Assembly (NCBI GenBank): GCA_023410875.1
Contig: JAEYPH010000015.1
Coordinates: forward strand, 1 to 64,000
From: Bacillota bacterium
GTDB lineage: Bacteria; Bacillota; Clostridia; Christensenellales; UMGS416
Length of the DNA: 64,000 nucleotides
Reading direction: 5' to 3'
Positions 63,087 through 64,000 of this stretch are shown in pieces; the stretch's first letter is position 1, and the number at the start of each line of letters is the position of its first letter. The translations under genes and the position numbers were made by a program. Below the pieces are notes generated by a model, which did not search any database, had not been told where the DNA came from, and was given only the letters and a program-made list of their open reading frames with translations.

Positions 63087-64000
63087 CTATTGGCCGTTCA
63101 GGAAGGGCCCGGCGATGTCCTTACGGGCATACAGCCGGTCGGTGTAGCTGTCCATCATTCCCTTCCACAGGTGGTGGTAGGAGAAGCTGGCGATCACGAC
63201 GTAGTCCTCGGCGTTCAGGATGTCAGGATAGTCCTCAATGCGGTGGAAGAAGTTCTCCAGATAGAACTCCGGCTGCCCCTGGGCGCGCCACTGCTCCGGC
63301 TCCCGGCCGGTGGGCACGCAAAAGGGATTGTAGCTGCGCTCGGGGTCGCCGCTATTAAAGTTGTAGAAAATGTTGCGGTCAAAATACGGCAGCACCGACA
63401 CGACCTGATCGGTGTACACCTGTCCAAAGGCTTCGTTGAAGTCGTACTGGTTCATGATGCGGCGGCCGTCTATACCGTGGTCCTGTATGTATTGCGCCTC
63501 GGCGCGGCCAGCCTCGAAGGGCAGTTGAATCTCATGGATGCTGGCGCTGGCCGTCCACACCAGCTGCACCGCCAGCACCGCCGCATAGGCCAGCGGGCCT
63601 AGAGCGCGCCACGGCAGGCGCAGGCGCTCCGGCATGCCATCGGCGGTGCGCACTTCGCCGGCCGGCCCGCCCATGGCCACCCACATCAGGCAGACCAGCC
63701 ACACGGCATACAGCCCCAGGTGATAGAGCCCCAGGTACACGAAGCCCAGGAACAGCGTGAAGGGCAGATAACTCAGCACCGCCACGTGCAGCAGCTTCTT
63801 GCGGTGGAAGTAGACGCCCAGGGCGGCCAGCCCCAGCAGGCATGTGACGGCCGGCAGCAGGCCGGTGTACCACGGCGCGCCCAGCGCGAAGCCCACGGCC
63901 ACATCGCTGACGAAGGCGTCCAGCGGTGCCGCGACCAGCGCATACAGCGGACGCAGGCCGCCGTAGTTCAGTATGACGCCATAGGTGTAGCGATCCGCCG
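63087..64000 (-). CDS. Multi-pass membrane protein, partial (start beyond window)
   Basis: The reading frame is open from its stop at 63087 to the window edge, about 300 residues. Hydrophobic helices (LLPAVTCLLGLAALGVYF; FTLFLGFVYLGLYHLGLYAVWL; LAYAAVLAVQLVWTA) come before a C-terminal outer domain of about 150 residues containing DHGIDGRRIMNQYDFNE. This layout resembles the extracytoplasmic tail of GT-C type dolichyl-like glycosyltransferases, but the catalytic end lies outside the window. It precedes the AlkZ-like gene by eight bases. Confidence 0.6.
   Translation of the reverse strand, partial: ADRYTYGVILNYGGLRPLYALVAAPLDAFVSDVAVGFALGAPWYTGLLPAVTCLLGLAALGVYFHRKKLLHVAVLSYLPFTLFLGFVYLGLYHLGLYAVWLVCLMWVAMGGPAGEVRTADGMPERLRLPWRALGPLAYAAVLAVQLVWTASASIHEIQLPFEAGRAEAQYIQDHGIDGRRIMNQYDFNEAFGQVYTDQVVSVLPYFDRNIFYNFNSGDPERSYNPFCVPTGREPEQWRAQGQPEFYLENFFHRIEDYPDILNAEDYVVIASFSYHHLWKGMMDSYTDRLYARKDIAGPFLNGQ

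Overview
The window reads as chromosome of an anaerobic, high-GC member of the Bacillota (probably class Clostridia); that placement is inference. Supporting signs are a redox repressor Rex, class III ribonucleotide reductase (nrdD/nrdG), an NfnAB-type electron-bifurcating transhydrogenase, a lactate permease, the Firmicutes-type families YitT, DegV, DUF1836, VanW and YqhQ, a textbook Gram-positive LexA box in front of uvrB, and strong purine-rich Shine-Dalgarno sites with frequent TTG and GTG starts. No rRNA, tRNA, phage, transposase or CRISPR locus was recognised.

Layout. 1-10.7 kb: small metabolic and signalling genes (sugar isomerase, SDR, SpoU methyltransferase, SMP-30 lactonase, YitT, a REC-GGDEF cyclase, a Gfo/Idh oxidoreductase with an S9 peptidase lipoprotein, nitroreductase). 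10.7-18.7 kb: uvrA, uvrB, a VanW-family wall protein, rex. 18.8-27.9 kb: VOC protein, DegV, DUF1836, smpB, tandem GNAT, a DUF1989/HD/ABC-F operon, an ECF sigma with its probable anti-sigma. 28.1-32.3 kb: serpin-like lipoprotein, M42 peptidase, an unrecognised conserved gene, a PHP phosphoesterase. 32.4-35.7 kb: rpmE-yqhQ-prmC-prfA. 35.9-39.6 kb: an odd Cys/His-rich YmaF protein, a 69-aa orphan, a ZIP transporter, a zinc-ribbon membrane protein. 39.8-45.3 kb: rsmI, NUDIX, TrmN6-like, ResA-like, WYL, then nadD-yqeK-rsfS. 45.4-50.9 kb: a 75-bp tandem repeat, a membrane protein, nrdDG, an MBL hydrolase. 51-58 kb: lactate permease, yhbY, a GIY-YIG nuclease with a ~112-bp repeat array, obg, nfnBA. 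58-64 kb: a TetR/ligase operon with twin operators, GNAT, small secreted-type proteins, an AlkZ-like glycosylase and a membrane protein cut by the window edge.

The most unusual content is intergenic. At least three dispersed repeat families recur between genes. One forms a direct-repeat array of six full units plus one partial, beside an AT-rich GIY-YIG nuclease gene, wedged between obg and yhbY, which are normally neighbours. Other regulatory structure that can be read directly includes a LexA box, a pair of NrdR-like boxes one promoter-length apart, a mini-ORF in the nrdD leader, two identical 16-bp palindromes controlling a TetR gene, face-to-face overlapping promoters, and a probable leaderless serpin mRNA.
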